From contig JAICXL010000004.1 in NCBI GenBank assembly GCA_025980475.1, forward strand, positions 20,355-84,354: a stretch of 64,000 nt of DNA, in the 5' to 3' direction. This stretch comes from Nocardioidaceae bacterium. Its GTDB lineage: Bacteria; Actinomycetota; Actinomycetes; Propionibacteriales; Nocardioidaceae. The notes under the pieces are model-generated. The model did not search any database, was not told where the DNA came from, and was given only the letters and a program-made list of their open reading frames with translations. Positions 53,749 through 63,300 of this stretch are shown here, in pieces (the stretch's first letter is position 1; each line of letters begins with the position of its first letter). The position numbers and the translations under genes were made by a program.

Positions 53749-54993
53749 GTGCGCGAGGCACTGCGCTCGCTGACGCTCCGGGGCCGGGCGTTCCTGGCCG
53801 GCGGCACCACCGCGGTCTTCTGCGGCATCGTGATGGGTGAGCACGACCTGGTCCGCATCGGCGTGCTCGTGCTGCTGCTGCCCCTGGTGACGGCGGGATG
53901 GGTGGCCCACGCCGGCAACCGGCTGGGCCTGGTGCGGACGCTGAGCGCCCGCCAGGTCGAGACCGGCCAGTCGGCCCAGGTCCAGCTCGAGCTGACGAAC
54001 CTCGGCCCGACGACCGGTGTGCTGATGGTCGAGGAGCAGCTGCCCTACTCCCTGGGCTCGCGGCCGAGGTTCGTGGTGGACACGATGGCGTCGGGCTGGC
54101 GGCGACGGATCGACTACGTCGTGCGGTCCGACGTGCGCGGCGCCTACGCCATCGGTCCCATGCGGCTGCGGGTCAGCGATCCCTTCGGGTTGATCGAGTT
54201 GCAGCGGAGCTTCCAGCAGACCAGCCAGCTCGTCGTCACGCCGCGGGTGGAGCCGCTGCCCTGGATCTCGCTGCGCCGGAGCTGGTCGGGATCCGGTGAC
54301 AACCGGCCCCGCTCCTTCGCAACCGGCAGCGCCGCGGACGTCACGGTGCGCGAGTACCACCTCGGCGACGATCTCCGCCGGGTGCACTGGCGCAGCACCG
54401 CCCGCACCGGCGAGCTGATGGTGCGGCGGGAGGAGCAGCCCTGGCAGTCGCGCTGCACGCTCTTCGTCGACAACCGGGTACGCGCGCACCGTGGCCGCGG
54501 GATCAGCTCCTCGCTCGAGGCCGCGGTGGTCGCGACGGCGTCGATCGCCGTGCACCTGGCCGCCCAGGGCTACCAGGTCCGACTCATCAGCGCCACCGGT
54601 GAGCAGCTCGGCCACGGATGGCATGACGGTGGCCAGGCCGTCGACGCCCATCACCTGCTCGAGCAGCTCGCGGTGCTGCCGGCGGTGGACGCCGGTGCGC
54701 TGGTCACCGACTGGGTCGACGACGCCGTCACCAGCGGGATGTTCGTCGGGGTGCTGGGCGCCTTCGACGATCATGACCGGGCCTTCTTCTCCCGGATCCA
54801 CAGTCCGGGCGGCACGCCGTACGCCCTGGTCCTGGACGTGGCCGGATGGCCGGCGCCGCGGGCCTCGGGCCCACCGACGCCGGGCAGCGAGGCCGCATCG
54901 CGCACCGGGTGGCTGCGAGCCCACGGGTGGAAGGCAACCGCCCTGGCGGCCCGCACCCCGCTGGCGAGCGCGTGGCAGGAGCTCGGCAGATGA
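53749..54993 (+). CDS. DUF58 domain-containing protein
   Basis: LTNLGPTTGVLMVEEQLPYSLG...SDVRGAYAIGPMRLRVSDPFGLIELQRSF...VREYHLGDDLRRVHWRSTARTGELMVRREEQP. Confidence 0.95.
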   Translation: MREALRSLTLRGRAFLAGGTTAVFCGIVMGEHDLVRIGVLVLLLPLVTAGWVAHAGNRLGLVRTLSARQVETGQSAQVQLELTNLGPTTGVLMVEEQLPYSLGSRPRFVVDTMASGWRRRIDYVVRSDVRGAYAIGPMRLRVSDPFGLIELQRSFQQTSQLVVTPRVEPLPWISLRRSWSGSGDNRPRSFATGSAADVTVREYHLGDDLRRVHWRSTARTGELMVRREEQPWQSRCTLFVDNRVRAHRGRGISSSLEAAVVATASIAVHLAAQGYQVRLISATGEQLGHGWHDGGQAVDAHHLLEQLAVLPAVDAGALVTDWVDDAVTSGMFVGVLGAFDDHDRAFFSRIHSPGGTPYALVLDVAGWPAPRASGPPTPGSEAASRTGWLRAHGWKATALAARTPLASAWQELGR

Positions 54994-57332
54994 GAGCGGC
55001 CCGCGCCGACGACCTCGGGCGTCTGCTGCCGGACTCCCTGGGCACCACCACGATCGCGATGCTCACCGCGTGGTTCGCCCTCTGGTCGTGGCGCGGGCTC
55101 GTTCAACACCCCCAGCACTTCCTCGGTCCTGCCCTCGCGGCGGGCGTGCTGCTCGTGGTCGCCGGCTCGGTCGCCCGGGCGCTGCGAGTCCCGGCCGCGC
55201 TCGTGCCGCTGGTCGAGCTCGTCGTGGTGGGCCTGTTCGTCAACCACCACTATGCGGCTGCGGCGTCCTGGCACGGCCTGGCACCGACCCGCGGCTCACT
55301 GGCGTCGCTGGTCGACACCGCGGTCGCCGGTGCTCAGGCGATCAACAAGTACACCTCGCCGGTGCCGGCCCGCTACGACGAGTCCTACCTCTTCCTGTTG
55401 TGCTGCTCACTCGGCATCATGCTTGCGGTCGACCTGCTCGCCTGCGGCCTGCGACGCGTCCCGTTGGCCGGGTTGCCGATCCTGCTGGCCCTGACCATCC
55501 CGATCAGCATCCTCGACTCCGGCCTGACCTGGCCCGTCTTCGTGATCACCGCCCTGCTCTACCTCCTGCTGCTGAGCACCGAGCAGTCCAGGCGCGTGCT
55601 CGCGTGGGGACGCTCGGTGGCCGGCAGCGGGCGACGGTGGGACTCGCTGGACCAGCAGGCGAACAGCAGCGCGATCAGGTCGGCGGCCCTGCGCATCGGC
55701 CTGCTGGCCACCGCCGGCGCGCTGGTCCTCCCGATCCTCGTGCCGGTGACAGACGGTGTCTTCGGCCAGCCCGGTGGCAGCGGCGTCGGCAACGGTTCCG
55801 GCGACAGCGTCGTGATCGCGAACCCGATCGTCGACCTGCGCCGCGACCTGGTGCAGAAGAAGCACGTGCCGCTGGTCTACGCTCAGACCAGCGACCCGGA
55901 CACGTCCTACCTCCGGCTGGCGGTGCTCGACGACTACACCGGCAACGACTGGCGCCCCTCGCCCCGCCACCTCCCGACCAGGAACCGCGTCGACGGGGCG
56001 ATGCCCCAGCCGCCGGGACTCCTCCGCTCGATCCCGGGCAGCACGGCTTCGTGGTCGCTGAGGCTGGCCCCGTCGTTCGACACCCGGTGGCTGCCCACGC
56101 CCTATCCGGTGCGCAGCGTCCAGGTCGGTGGGGACTGGCGGTACGACGCCCGCACGCTCGACATCGTCGACACCGACCCGGGGTCGTCGGTGGCCGACAC
56201 GACCTACCGGTTGATCGCCTTCCACCCGAGGCTCGACGCGGTGCGGCTCGATGACGCCCTGAGCGCACCCGGGAACGTCCAGGACCCGATGACCTCCGTG
56301 CCGAGCAATCTGCCGCCGGTCATCGCCCGCACGGCGCTGCGCGTCACCAGGAAGGCCCAGAGCCCGTACGCGCGGGCGGTCGCGCTGCAGGACTGGTTCC
56401 GCCACGGCGGCGGCTTCACCTACTCCACCGCCCGGCGACCGGGAAGCGGGATGAGCGAGCTGGCGGCGTTCATCACCAACGACAAGGTGGGCTTCTGCGA
56501 GCAGTTCGCCGCCGCGATGGCGGTGATGGGCCGGACTCTCGGCATTCCCTCACGCGTGGCAGTCGGCTTCCTGCACCCGCAGCCGACCGGCACCCGGGGC
56601 AACTGGGTCTACACCACCGACGACCTGCACGCCTGGCCGGAGATGTACTTCAGCGGCTACGGCTGGGTGGTCTTCGACCCGACCCCGGCGGTGCGGACCG
56701 GCGCACCGCCGGCCTACACCCGGCAGCAGCTGCCAGCCCACCCGCCGACCCCCGCGCTGAGGCCGCCGACACCGAAGACCCAGAAGGCGGTCAAGCAGGA
56801 GAAGGTCTCACAGCCGGCGACACACGCCGGCTCGTCCACCGGATCCGCGCTGTGGCTCCCCGTCGGCGCGGGCGTGCTGCTGCTCCTGCTGCTGGCCTGC
56901 TCGCCCCGGCTCGTCCGGGACTCCCGCCGGCGCGGCTGGCTGCGCCCCGGGCAGGATGCCCCCGGTCTCGCAGCCGGAGCCTGGGCCGAGCTGCACGCGA
57001 CGGCGGTCGACCTCGGGCTGCCCTGGCCGGCCCAGCGGACCGCACGTGAGACCGGTCGGGCCCTGGCGCGGCATCTCGACGGTGCCGACCGGACCGCGCT
57101 CGAGGCGCTGGTCGGGTTCGTCGAGCGCGCCCGCTACGCCCGGCCGTTCGGCCTCGACGGTGCCGAGGAACAGTCGGTGATCGCGCACGCCGAGGCCACC
57201 GTCAGCGGCCTGGCCGCAGCGGCCTCCCCGGCTCGTCGGCGGGTCGCTGCCGTGTGGCCGCCGTCGGTCTTCCGGCGCCATCAACAGTCTCCGGCACCCG
57301 CACCGGAGAACCGGGCCGAGGTCGGCGTGTGA
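54990..57332 (+). CDS. Transglutaminase-like membrane protein (TgpA family)
   Basis: MRAARADDLGRLLPDSLGTTTIAML...multi-TM...NDKVGFCEQFAAAMAVMGRTLGIPSRVAVGFLHP...DDLHAWPEMYFSGYGWVVFDPTPAVR (Cys-His-Asp triad). Confidence 0.95.
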   Translation: MRAARADDLGRLLPDSLGTTTIAMLTAWFALWSWRGLVQHPQHFLGPALAAGVLLVVAGSVARALRVPAALVPLVELVVVGLFVNHHYAAAASWHGLAPTRGSLASLVDTAVAGAQAINKYTSPVPARYDESYLFLLCCSLGIMLAVDLLACGLRRVPLAGLPILLALTIPISILDSGLTWPVFVITALLYLLLLSTEQSRRVLAWGRSVAGSGRRWDSLDQQANSSAIRSAALRIGLLATAGALVLPILVPVTDGVFGQPGGSGVGNGSGDSVVIANPIVDLRRDLVQKKHVPLVYAQTSDPDTSYLRLAVLDDYTGNDWRPSPRHLPTRNRVDGAMPQPPGLLRSIPGSTASWSLRLAPSFDTRWLPTPYPVRSVQVGGDWRYDARTLDIVDTDPGSSVADTTYRLIAFHPRLDAVRLDDALSAPGNVQDPMTSVPSNLPPVIARTALRVTRKAQSPYARAVALQDWFRHGGGFTYSTARRPGSGMSELAAFITNDKVGFCEQFAAAMAVMGRTLGIPSRVAVGFLHPQPTGTRGNWVYTTDDLHAWPEMYFSGYGWVVFDPTPAVRTGAPPAYTRQQLPAHPPTPALRPPTPKTQKAVKQEKVSQPATHAGSSTGSALWLPVGAGVLLLLLLACSPRLVRDSRRRGWLRPGQDAPGLAAGAWAELHATAVDLGLPWPAQRTARETGRALARHLDGADRTALEALVGFVERARYARPFGLDGAEEQSVIAHAEATVSGLAAAASPARRRVAAVWPPSVFRRHQQSPAPAPENRAEVGV

Positions 57333-57341
57333 CCGGATCGG

Positions 57342-57827
57342 TCAGAAGCCCTGCTCGCGACGGTGCTGCCAGCGCTGCTCCATGCGCTGCATGAAGCTGC
57401 CCCGGTTGCCGCGGGGCTTGCGGGCACGCACGCGGTGGGGACGGTGGGCACGGCCACCGTCGACGACCTGGAAGCGGCGGCCGGTCTCGCCCAGGCCGGA
57501 CACGTCGTCGGGGACGTGGGACTCGCGGGGGGCGTGCCGGCCGCGCCAGGCGGCCAGCCCGAGGGTGGCCGAACCGAGCATCACCAGGAAGCCGACGATG
57601 CCGAGCCAGGTCATCTGCGCGATGACGCCGCCCATCAGCAGCGCGATGCCGGCGAGGAAGACGATGCCGGCGGCGAACGCCCGGAGGCGGGCGGTGCGCT
57701 CGAGGGTGCGGCCGCGGAGTGTGGAGACGAACTTCGGGTCCTCCGCGGCAAGCGCCCGCTCCATCTGCGCCAGCAGACGGTTCTCCTCATCCGAGAGCGG
57801 CACTTCATCCTCCACGAATCTGGCCAC
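57342..57827 (-). CDS. DUF3040 domain-containing membrane protein
   Basis: PLSDEENRLLAQMERALAAEDPKFVSTLRGRTLERTARLRAFAAGIVFLAGIALLMGGVIAQMTWLGIVGFLVMLG. Confidence 0.93.
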   Translation of the reverse strand: MARFVEDEVPLSDEENRLLAQMERALAAEDPKFVSTLRGRTLERTARLRAFAAGIVFLAGIALLMGGVIAQMTWLGIVGFLVMLGSATLGLAAWRGRHAPRESHVPDDVSGLGETGRRFQVVDGGRAHRPHRVRARKPRGNRGSFMQRMEQRWQHRREQGF

Positions 57828-57908
57828 CAGTCCGGTCTGTCCCTCCAGTCTAGGTTGGCGCCCGCGCTTGCACTAGGCGCCACCGGAAATCGTCATGATC
57901 GAGGGACC

Positions 57909-57995
57909 ATGGCAACGTTCCCGGTGCGGGGTCGTCTCAATCCCCGCGCGCGAGCGCTGGTCGTCACCGGGTGGACCGGGAAGGATGAACGATGA
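57909..57995 (+). CDS. Putative 28-aa small ORF upstream of and overlapping the VOC gene
   Basis: MATFPVRGRLNPRARALVVTGWTGKDER*; SD-like GAGGG; its TGA overlaps the ATG of the next gene (ATGA). Confidence 0.4.
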   Translation: MATFPVRGRLNPRARALVVTGWTGKDER

Positions 57996-58372
57996 GTGAG
58001 CTGACGCCGTACCTCGCTGTCGCCGACTGTCGCGCAGCCATCGAGTGGTACGCCGACGTGCTGGGCGCCGCGGTCACCCACGAGCCCATCGTGATGCCCG
58101 ACGGCCGGGTCGGCCACGTCGAGCTGGCCGTGGACGGCGCCGTCTTCTTCATGTCCGACGCGCACCCGGAGATCCACGTGACCGCGCCCGACGGTGAGGG
58201 CAGCCCGGTGACCCTGCACCTGTCGGTGGCCGATGTCGACGGGCTCGCAGAGGCGGCCCGCGGTGCCGGCGCCCGGCTCGACCGGGGCCCCGAGGACTCC
58301 CCTCCGGTGGGCCGGGTGGCGGTGTTCCGGGACCCGTTCGGGCACCGGTGGTTCCTCAACCAGCCCCTCTGA
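57992..58372 (+). CDS. VOC superfamily (glyoxalase/bleomycin-resistance-like) protein
   Basis: MSELTPYLAVADCRAAIEWYADVLGAAVTHEPIVMPDGRVGHVELAVDGAVFFMSDAHPE...VAVFRDPFGHRWFLNQPL. Confidence 0.93.
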   Translation: MSELTPYLAVADCRAAIEWYADVLGAAVTHEPIVMPDGRVGHVELAVDGAVFFMSDAHPEIHVTAPDGEGSPVTLHLSVADVDGLAEAARGAGARLDRGPEDSPPVGRVAVFRDPFGHRWFLNQPL

Positions 58373-58399
58373 TCCCGCCCTCTGGAGGGGTCGGGATCA
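58370..58399. terminator. Strong bidirectional hairpin between convergent VOC and dinB genes
   Basis: TGATCCCG-CCCTC-TG-GAGGG-GT-CGGGATCA; 13 bp of stem with one 2-nt bulge; both stop codons are the stem ends. Confidence 0.65.
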
Positions 58400-59599
58400 C
58401 GGCCTGTCGGCGGCGATCAGGCTGGCCGGCCGAACCGCGTCCCGACCGAACCGCAGCGCCGCCCGGTCCACGGCCCGGTCGGCCTCCGGCCAGCCGTGCT
58501 CGCGGGCACCCAGCACCAGCTGGCGCTGCACCTTCGAGCGGGGCAGCAGTCCCTCGACCCGCACGCCGACCAGTCGGATCCGGGCCCGCTGCAGGCCGAG
58601 GCCGCGGAAGAGCCGGGTGGCGGTGGCATGGACCTCGGCGGTCACGTCGGTGGCCTCGGCCAGCGTGCGCGAGCGGGTGATCGTGGTGAAGTCGGCGAAC
58701 CGCACCCGGATCGTCACGGTCCGGCCGGCCATCCCGGCAGCGCGCATCCGGCCGGTGACCTTCGCGGAGAGCCGGAGCAGCTCGCGGCGCACGACCTCGG
58801 GGTCGTCGGTGTCGCGGCCGAAGGTCTCGTCGGCCCCCATCGACTTGTCGGGCTCGTGCGTGCTGTGACGGGCGGTGACCGCGCGCCGGTCGGTGCCCCA
58901 GGCCAGCTCGTGCAGGTGGCTGCCCATCGCGGCCCCGACCGCCCGCTGCAGGGTGGCCGGTGGAGTGTGTGCGACGTCGCCGACGGTGACCAGGCCGAGC
59001 CGGTGCAGCTGTGCTCGGGTCTTCTCCCCCACACCCCACAGCTCACCGACGTCGAGCGGGTGCAGGAAGCCGGTCACGGCGTCGGGAGGGACGACGACCA
59101 CGCCGTCGGGCTTCGCCCGGCGGCTGGCCAGCTTGGCGACCGAGACCGAGGCGGCGACCCCGACCGAGCAGGTGATCCGCTGCTCGTCGGCGACCCGGGC
59201 GCGCAGGTGCTCGGCGATCTGCAGCGGTGACCCGAGCCGGCGGGTGGCACCGGACACGTCGAGGAACGCCTCGTCGAGGGAGATCGCCTCCACCAGCGGG
59301 GTCACCTGGCGGAAGGTCTCCATCACCGAGGCGGAGACCGACTCGAAGTCCGCGTAGTCGGGGGGCAGCACCACCACGTCGGGACAGGTCCGCCTCGCCC
59401 GGGTCATCGACATCGCCGAGTGCAGGCCGTGCTCCCTGGCGGGGTAGTTCGCCGCCAGCACCACGCCACGCCCCCCGCCGCCGACGACCACCGGCACGCC
59501 GCGCAGCTCGGGACGGTCGCGGATCGCCACCGACGCGAAGAACGCATCCATGTCGACGTGCAGGACCGGGCAGTCCTCCGAGCCGTCGGGGCTGCTCAT
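58397..59599 (-). CDS. dinB: DNA polymerase IV
   Basis: VLHVDMDAFFASVAIRDRPELRGVPVVVGGGGRGVVLAANYPAREHGLHSAMSMTRA...EAISLDEAFLDVSGA...SVGVAASVSVAKLASRRAKPDGVVVVP. Confidence 0.97.
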   Translation of the reverse strand: MSSPDGSEDCPVLHVDMDAFFASVAIRDRPELRGVPVVVGGGGRGVVLAANYPAREHGLHSAMSMTRARRTCPDVVVLPPDYADFESVSASVMETFRQVTPLVEAISLDEAFLDVSGATRRLGSPLQIAEHLRARVADEQRITCSVGVAASVSVAKLASRRAKPDGVVVVPPDAVTGFLHPLDVGELWGVGEKTRAQLHRLGLVTVGDVAHTPPATLQRAVGAAMGSHLHELAWGTDRRAVTARHSTHEPDKSMGADETFGRDTDDPEVVRRELLRLSAKVTGRMRAAGMAGRTVTIRVRFADFTTITRSRTLAEATDVTAEVHATATRLFRGLGLQRARIRLVGVRVEGLLPRSKVQRQLVLGAREHGWPEADRAVDRAALRFGRDAVRPASLIAADRP

Positions 59600-59611
59600 G
59601 CAGCCTCCCGC

Positions 59612-60361
59612 TCAGTGCGTGGCGACCACGTGCAGCTGGGCGGCGAGGGTGAGGTACTCCGGCCGGCTGGCGACTGCACGCTCGAGGTCGAGCAGCGAGG
59701 CCGCCGCACCCGGCTCGAGGTCGAGCAGCGAGGCCGGGACCAGGTCGGTGAAGACCCGCACGGCGTGCATGCCGGAGACGGTGTAGCCGGCCTCGGTGAG
59801 GAGCCGGTCGAGCTCGTCGGCGGTGAACCGGCGTTCGCCGGGTCCGGCGGCGGCGTCCTCGAGCAGCTCGCGGGCGGCGACGAGGTGGCCGGCCATCGCC
59901 CGGGCCAGCACGGCGGCATGGTGCTGGCCGACCAGCAGGCTGAGCGCGCCACCGGAGCGGAGCGCGGCGCCGATCGTGCGCAACGCAGCCGCGGGGTCGT
60001 CGACGAGGCCGAGCACGCCGTGGCAGAGCACCAGGTCGACGCTGCCCGCCGGGACCAGCCCGGGCAGGTCGGCCAGGTCGCCCTGCTGACCGGTGACCCG
60101 GTCAGCCACGCCCTGCTCGCCGGCGCGCCGGTCCAGCGCGGCCAGCGCGTCCGGGCTGGGGTCGACCACGGTGACCTGGTGGCCGAGGCCGGCGACGCGG
60201 ACCGCGAAGCCGCCGGTGCCGCCGCCGATGTCGACGACCACCTGTCCGGGACCACCCAGGAGTCCCTCGACCGCGCTCCACACCACGGCGGTGCGGGTGG
60301 TTGCCCGGGTGGCTGCCCGGGTGGCTGCGGGGCGGTCGAGCGGGCGGTCCATGGGCAACAC
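59612..60361 (-). CDS. Class I SAM-dependent methyltransferase
   Basis: VVVDIGGGTGGFAVRVAGLGHQVTVVDPSPDALAAL...DLVLCHGVLGLVDDPAAALRTIGAALRSGGALSLL. Confidence 0.92.
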   Translation of the reverse strand: MLPMDRPLDRPAATRAATRATTRTAVVWSAVEGLLGGPGQVVVDIGGGTGGFAVRVAGLGHQVTVVDPSPDALAALDRRAGEQGVADRVTGQQGDLADLPGLVPAGSVDLVLCHGVLGLVDDPAAALRTIGAALRSGGALSLLVGQHHAAVLARAMAGHLVAARELLEDAAAGPGERRFTADELDRLLTEAGYTVSGMHAVRVFTDLVPASLLDLEPGAAASLLDLERAVASRPEYLTLAAQLHVVATH

Positions 60362-60374
60362 CCTAGTGACGGCC

Positions 60375-63300
60375 TCATCCGGAGCTCCCGGGACTGCGGT
60401 GCCACAACCTGCGGGCGACGTCGCCGGTCACCACCCCGGTCGAGGCACCGGCCGGACGGACGTCGGCGTAGGGCGACATCCGGAAGCCGCTGCTGTGCAC
60501 CAGCACGCGCTGCCGGTCCGGTTGCGCGAACCCTTCGGGCACCCGGGCCAGCTCGGCATGGACGGCGTCGATGCCCTCGCGCTGCCAGAGCTCGTGCAGT
60601 GCGCCGAGGTCCCACGCGCCGGTGGCCCGCAGCGACACCCCACGCCGGCCGGTGCGGCGCAGCTCACCGCGGACGACCAGCAACCAGGAGCCGAACACGG
60701 TGGCGGCATAGGGCCCCTGCACGTCCTCGAAGAAGGTGGCGTCCACCGGCCCGGTCGAGTCGTCGAGGGTCAGGAAGATCACCCGGCGCCCGGACCGGAT
60801 CGGCGGGGTCTGGGTGGCCACCTTGACCCCGGCGACCAGCAGCTCCGCCTGGCTGCGCCGGCGCAGCAGGTCGGTCGACCGGGTGACCCGGAGCGCTCGC
60901 AGGAAGGAGGCGTGGAAGTCCAGCACGTGGTGGCTGACGTCGAGCCCGAGCACGTCGAGCTCGGCGCGGACCCGGTCGGCGTCGGTCATCTCCGGCAGGT
61001 GGCTGGACTCGCCCTCCCCCGGCTCGTCGCCGAGGTCGAGGGTCAGCTGCACCGAGTCACCGGAGCTGCCGGCCAGCCGCTGGTGCCGCTCGAGGTCGCC
61101 GACCTGGAGCAGCAGGTCGCGGCGGGTGACCCGGTGGCGCCGGCGCCCGGCGGCAGTCGTGCCGATGCCGTAGACCGTGTCGAACCCGCCGGCCATGACC
61201 AGCCGCTCGACCACCGGGCGGGAGACCCGGGCGCGGTGCCAGAAGTCCGACACGGAGTGCCACGGGCGGCCGCTGACGATCCGGTCCACCTCGCCGTCGG
61301 TGATCCCGCGCACCTCCGCCAGCGCCAGCCGGATGCCCCGCGCCCCGTCGGCAGTGGGTTCGACGACGTACTCCCTCTCGCTGGCGTTGACGTCCAGCGG
61401 CAGCACCGGGATGCCGAGCTGGCGGGCGTCGTCCAGGATCAGCCGCTTGGGGTACATCCCCGGGTCGTGGGTGAGCACCCCGGCCAGGAAGTACGCCGGC
61501 CAGTGCGTCTTCAGCCACGCGGACTGGTAGGTGGGCAGCGCGAACGCCGCGGCATGGGCCTTGCAGAACCCGAACGAGGCGAACCCCTCGAGCACCTTCC
61601 AGATCCGCTCGACGACCGGCAGCGGGTAGCCCTTCGCGAGTGCACGCGGGAAGAACCAGGCATGCACCTCGGCCATCCCCTCGAGGTCACCGAGCGCACG
61701 ACGGGCCTCGTCGGCCTCGGCGTTGGTGCATCCGGCGAACTGGGCGATCATCTCGATCACCTGCTCGTGGAAGACCACCACGCCGTGGGTCTCGCCGAGG
61801 ATCGGGCGCAGGTCGTCGTGGAGGTACGACGGCATCTTCCAGCCCTGCTTGGCGTCGAGGTACGGCGTGATCATGTCGCTCTTCACCGGCCCGGGGCGGA
61901 ACAGCGAGATGTCGGTGATGATCTCGGCGAAGTCGTCGATGCCGGACTTGCCGATCAGCTCGCGCTGGCCGGGCGACTCGATCTGGAAGACCCCCAGCGT
62001 GCGTGACGACGAGATCAGCTCGAAGGTCTCCGGGTCGTCGAGCGGCACCTGTGCCTGGTCGTCGAGGTCGACCTCGACCTGCTCGACCCGACGGATCTCG
62101 GCGACCGCGTGCGCCATCGACGACTGCATCCGGATGCCCAGCACATCGAGCTTGAGCAGACCGAGGTCCTCCACGTCGTCCTTGTCGAACTGGCTCATCG
62201 GGTAGCCGAGGAAGCTGCGCTCGACCGGCGTGCGGTCGAGCAGCGTCGCGTCGGAGAGCAGCACCCCGCAGGGATGCATCGCGACGTGCCGCGGCAGCCC
62301 GTCGAGCGACTCGACCAGCCGGAAGAAGTGGTCGAGGTCGGTGTGGGCCAGCCCTGCGGAGCGCAGCTCGGGCAGGTCGCGCAGCGCCATCCGGGCGTCG
62401 CGGGCCCGGATGTGCGGGAACGCCTTGGCGATCGCGTCGACCTCTCCCGGGGGCATCCCGAGTGCAGCGCCGACGTCACGGACGGCGTGCCGGACCCGGT
62501 AGGTGTCCATCATCGAGACGGTCGCACACCGCTGCTCGCCGTAGCGCTCCAGGATCGCGTCGTAGACCTCCAGCCGACGCGCGGACTCCACGTCGACGTC
62601 GATGTCGGGCAGCGACGCGCGCAGCGGTGAGAGGAACCGCTCCATCAGCAGGTTGTGCCGGATCGGGTCGATGCCGGAGATCCCGAGCAGGTGGTTGACC
62701 AGGCTGCCGGCCCCCGACCCGCGCGCGGCGCAGCGGATGCCGAGGTCCCGGACCAGGTCGGTGACGTCGGCGACGGTGAGGAAGTACGACGCGTACCCGA
62801 GCTGTCCGACCAGCTGCAGCTCGTCGTCGAGCCGCTTCCAGATCCGCTGACGGGGCGCGTTGCCGTAGCGCCGGCCGATCGCCGCCTCGCAGCGGGCCCG
62901 CAGCATCGCGTCCGCCGTCTCGGCCCCGTCGCGCCCGGACCTCTCGAACTCAGGGAAGTGCACCTCTCCGATGCCGAGGTCCTCGCGCGAGTCGAGCACG
63001 CAGCGGTCGGCCACCGCCCGGGTGCGCGCGAGCAGCCGGTGCGCCTCTGCCCCGCTGTCACCCAGCCCCGCGAGCCGGCAGATCTCCTCGGCCACCTCGT
63101 GCATCTGCTTGCCGGACTTGAGGAAGCCCTCGGCGTTCCCGCGATCGAGGTGACGCGCATCGAGCGGCACCAGCCGGCGAGCCGCGTCGAGCACGTCGAC
63201 GGTCGGCGCATCGAGCCGGTCGGCGTAGCGGACTGCGTTGGCCAGCACCGCCGGCACCCCCCGGCGGTGGGCCAGGCCGAGCATCCGGGCGGCGTGCGGG

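Noticed and set aside
52746-57332. MoxR-DUF58-transglutaminase operon considered as a novel defence or stress system
   Set aside because: This three-gene arrangement is a widespread conserved cluster in actinobacteria next to mraZ; nothing unusual in the domain order seen here.
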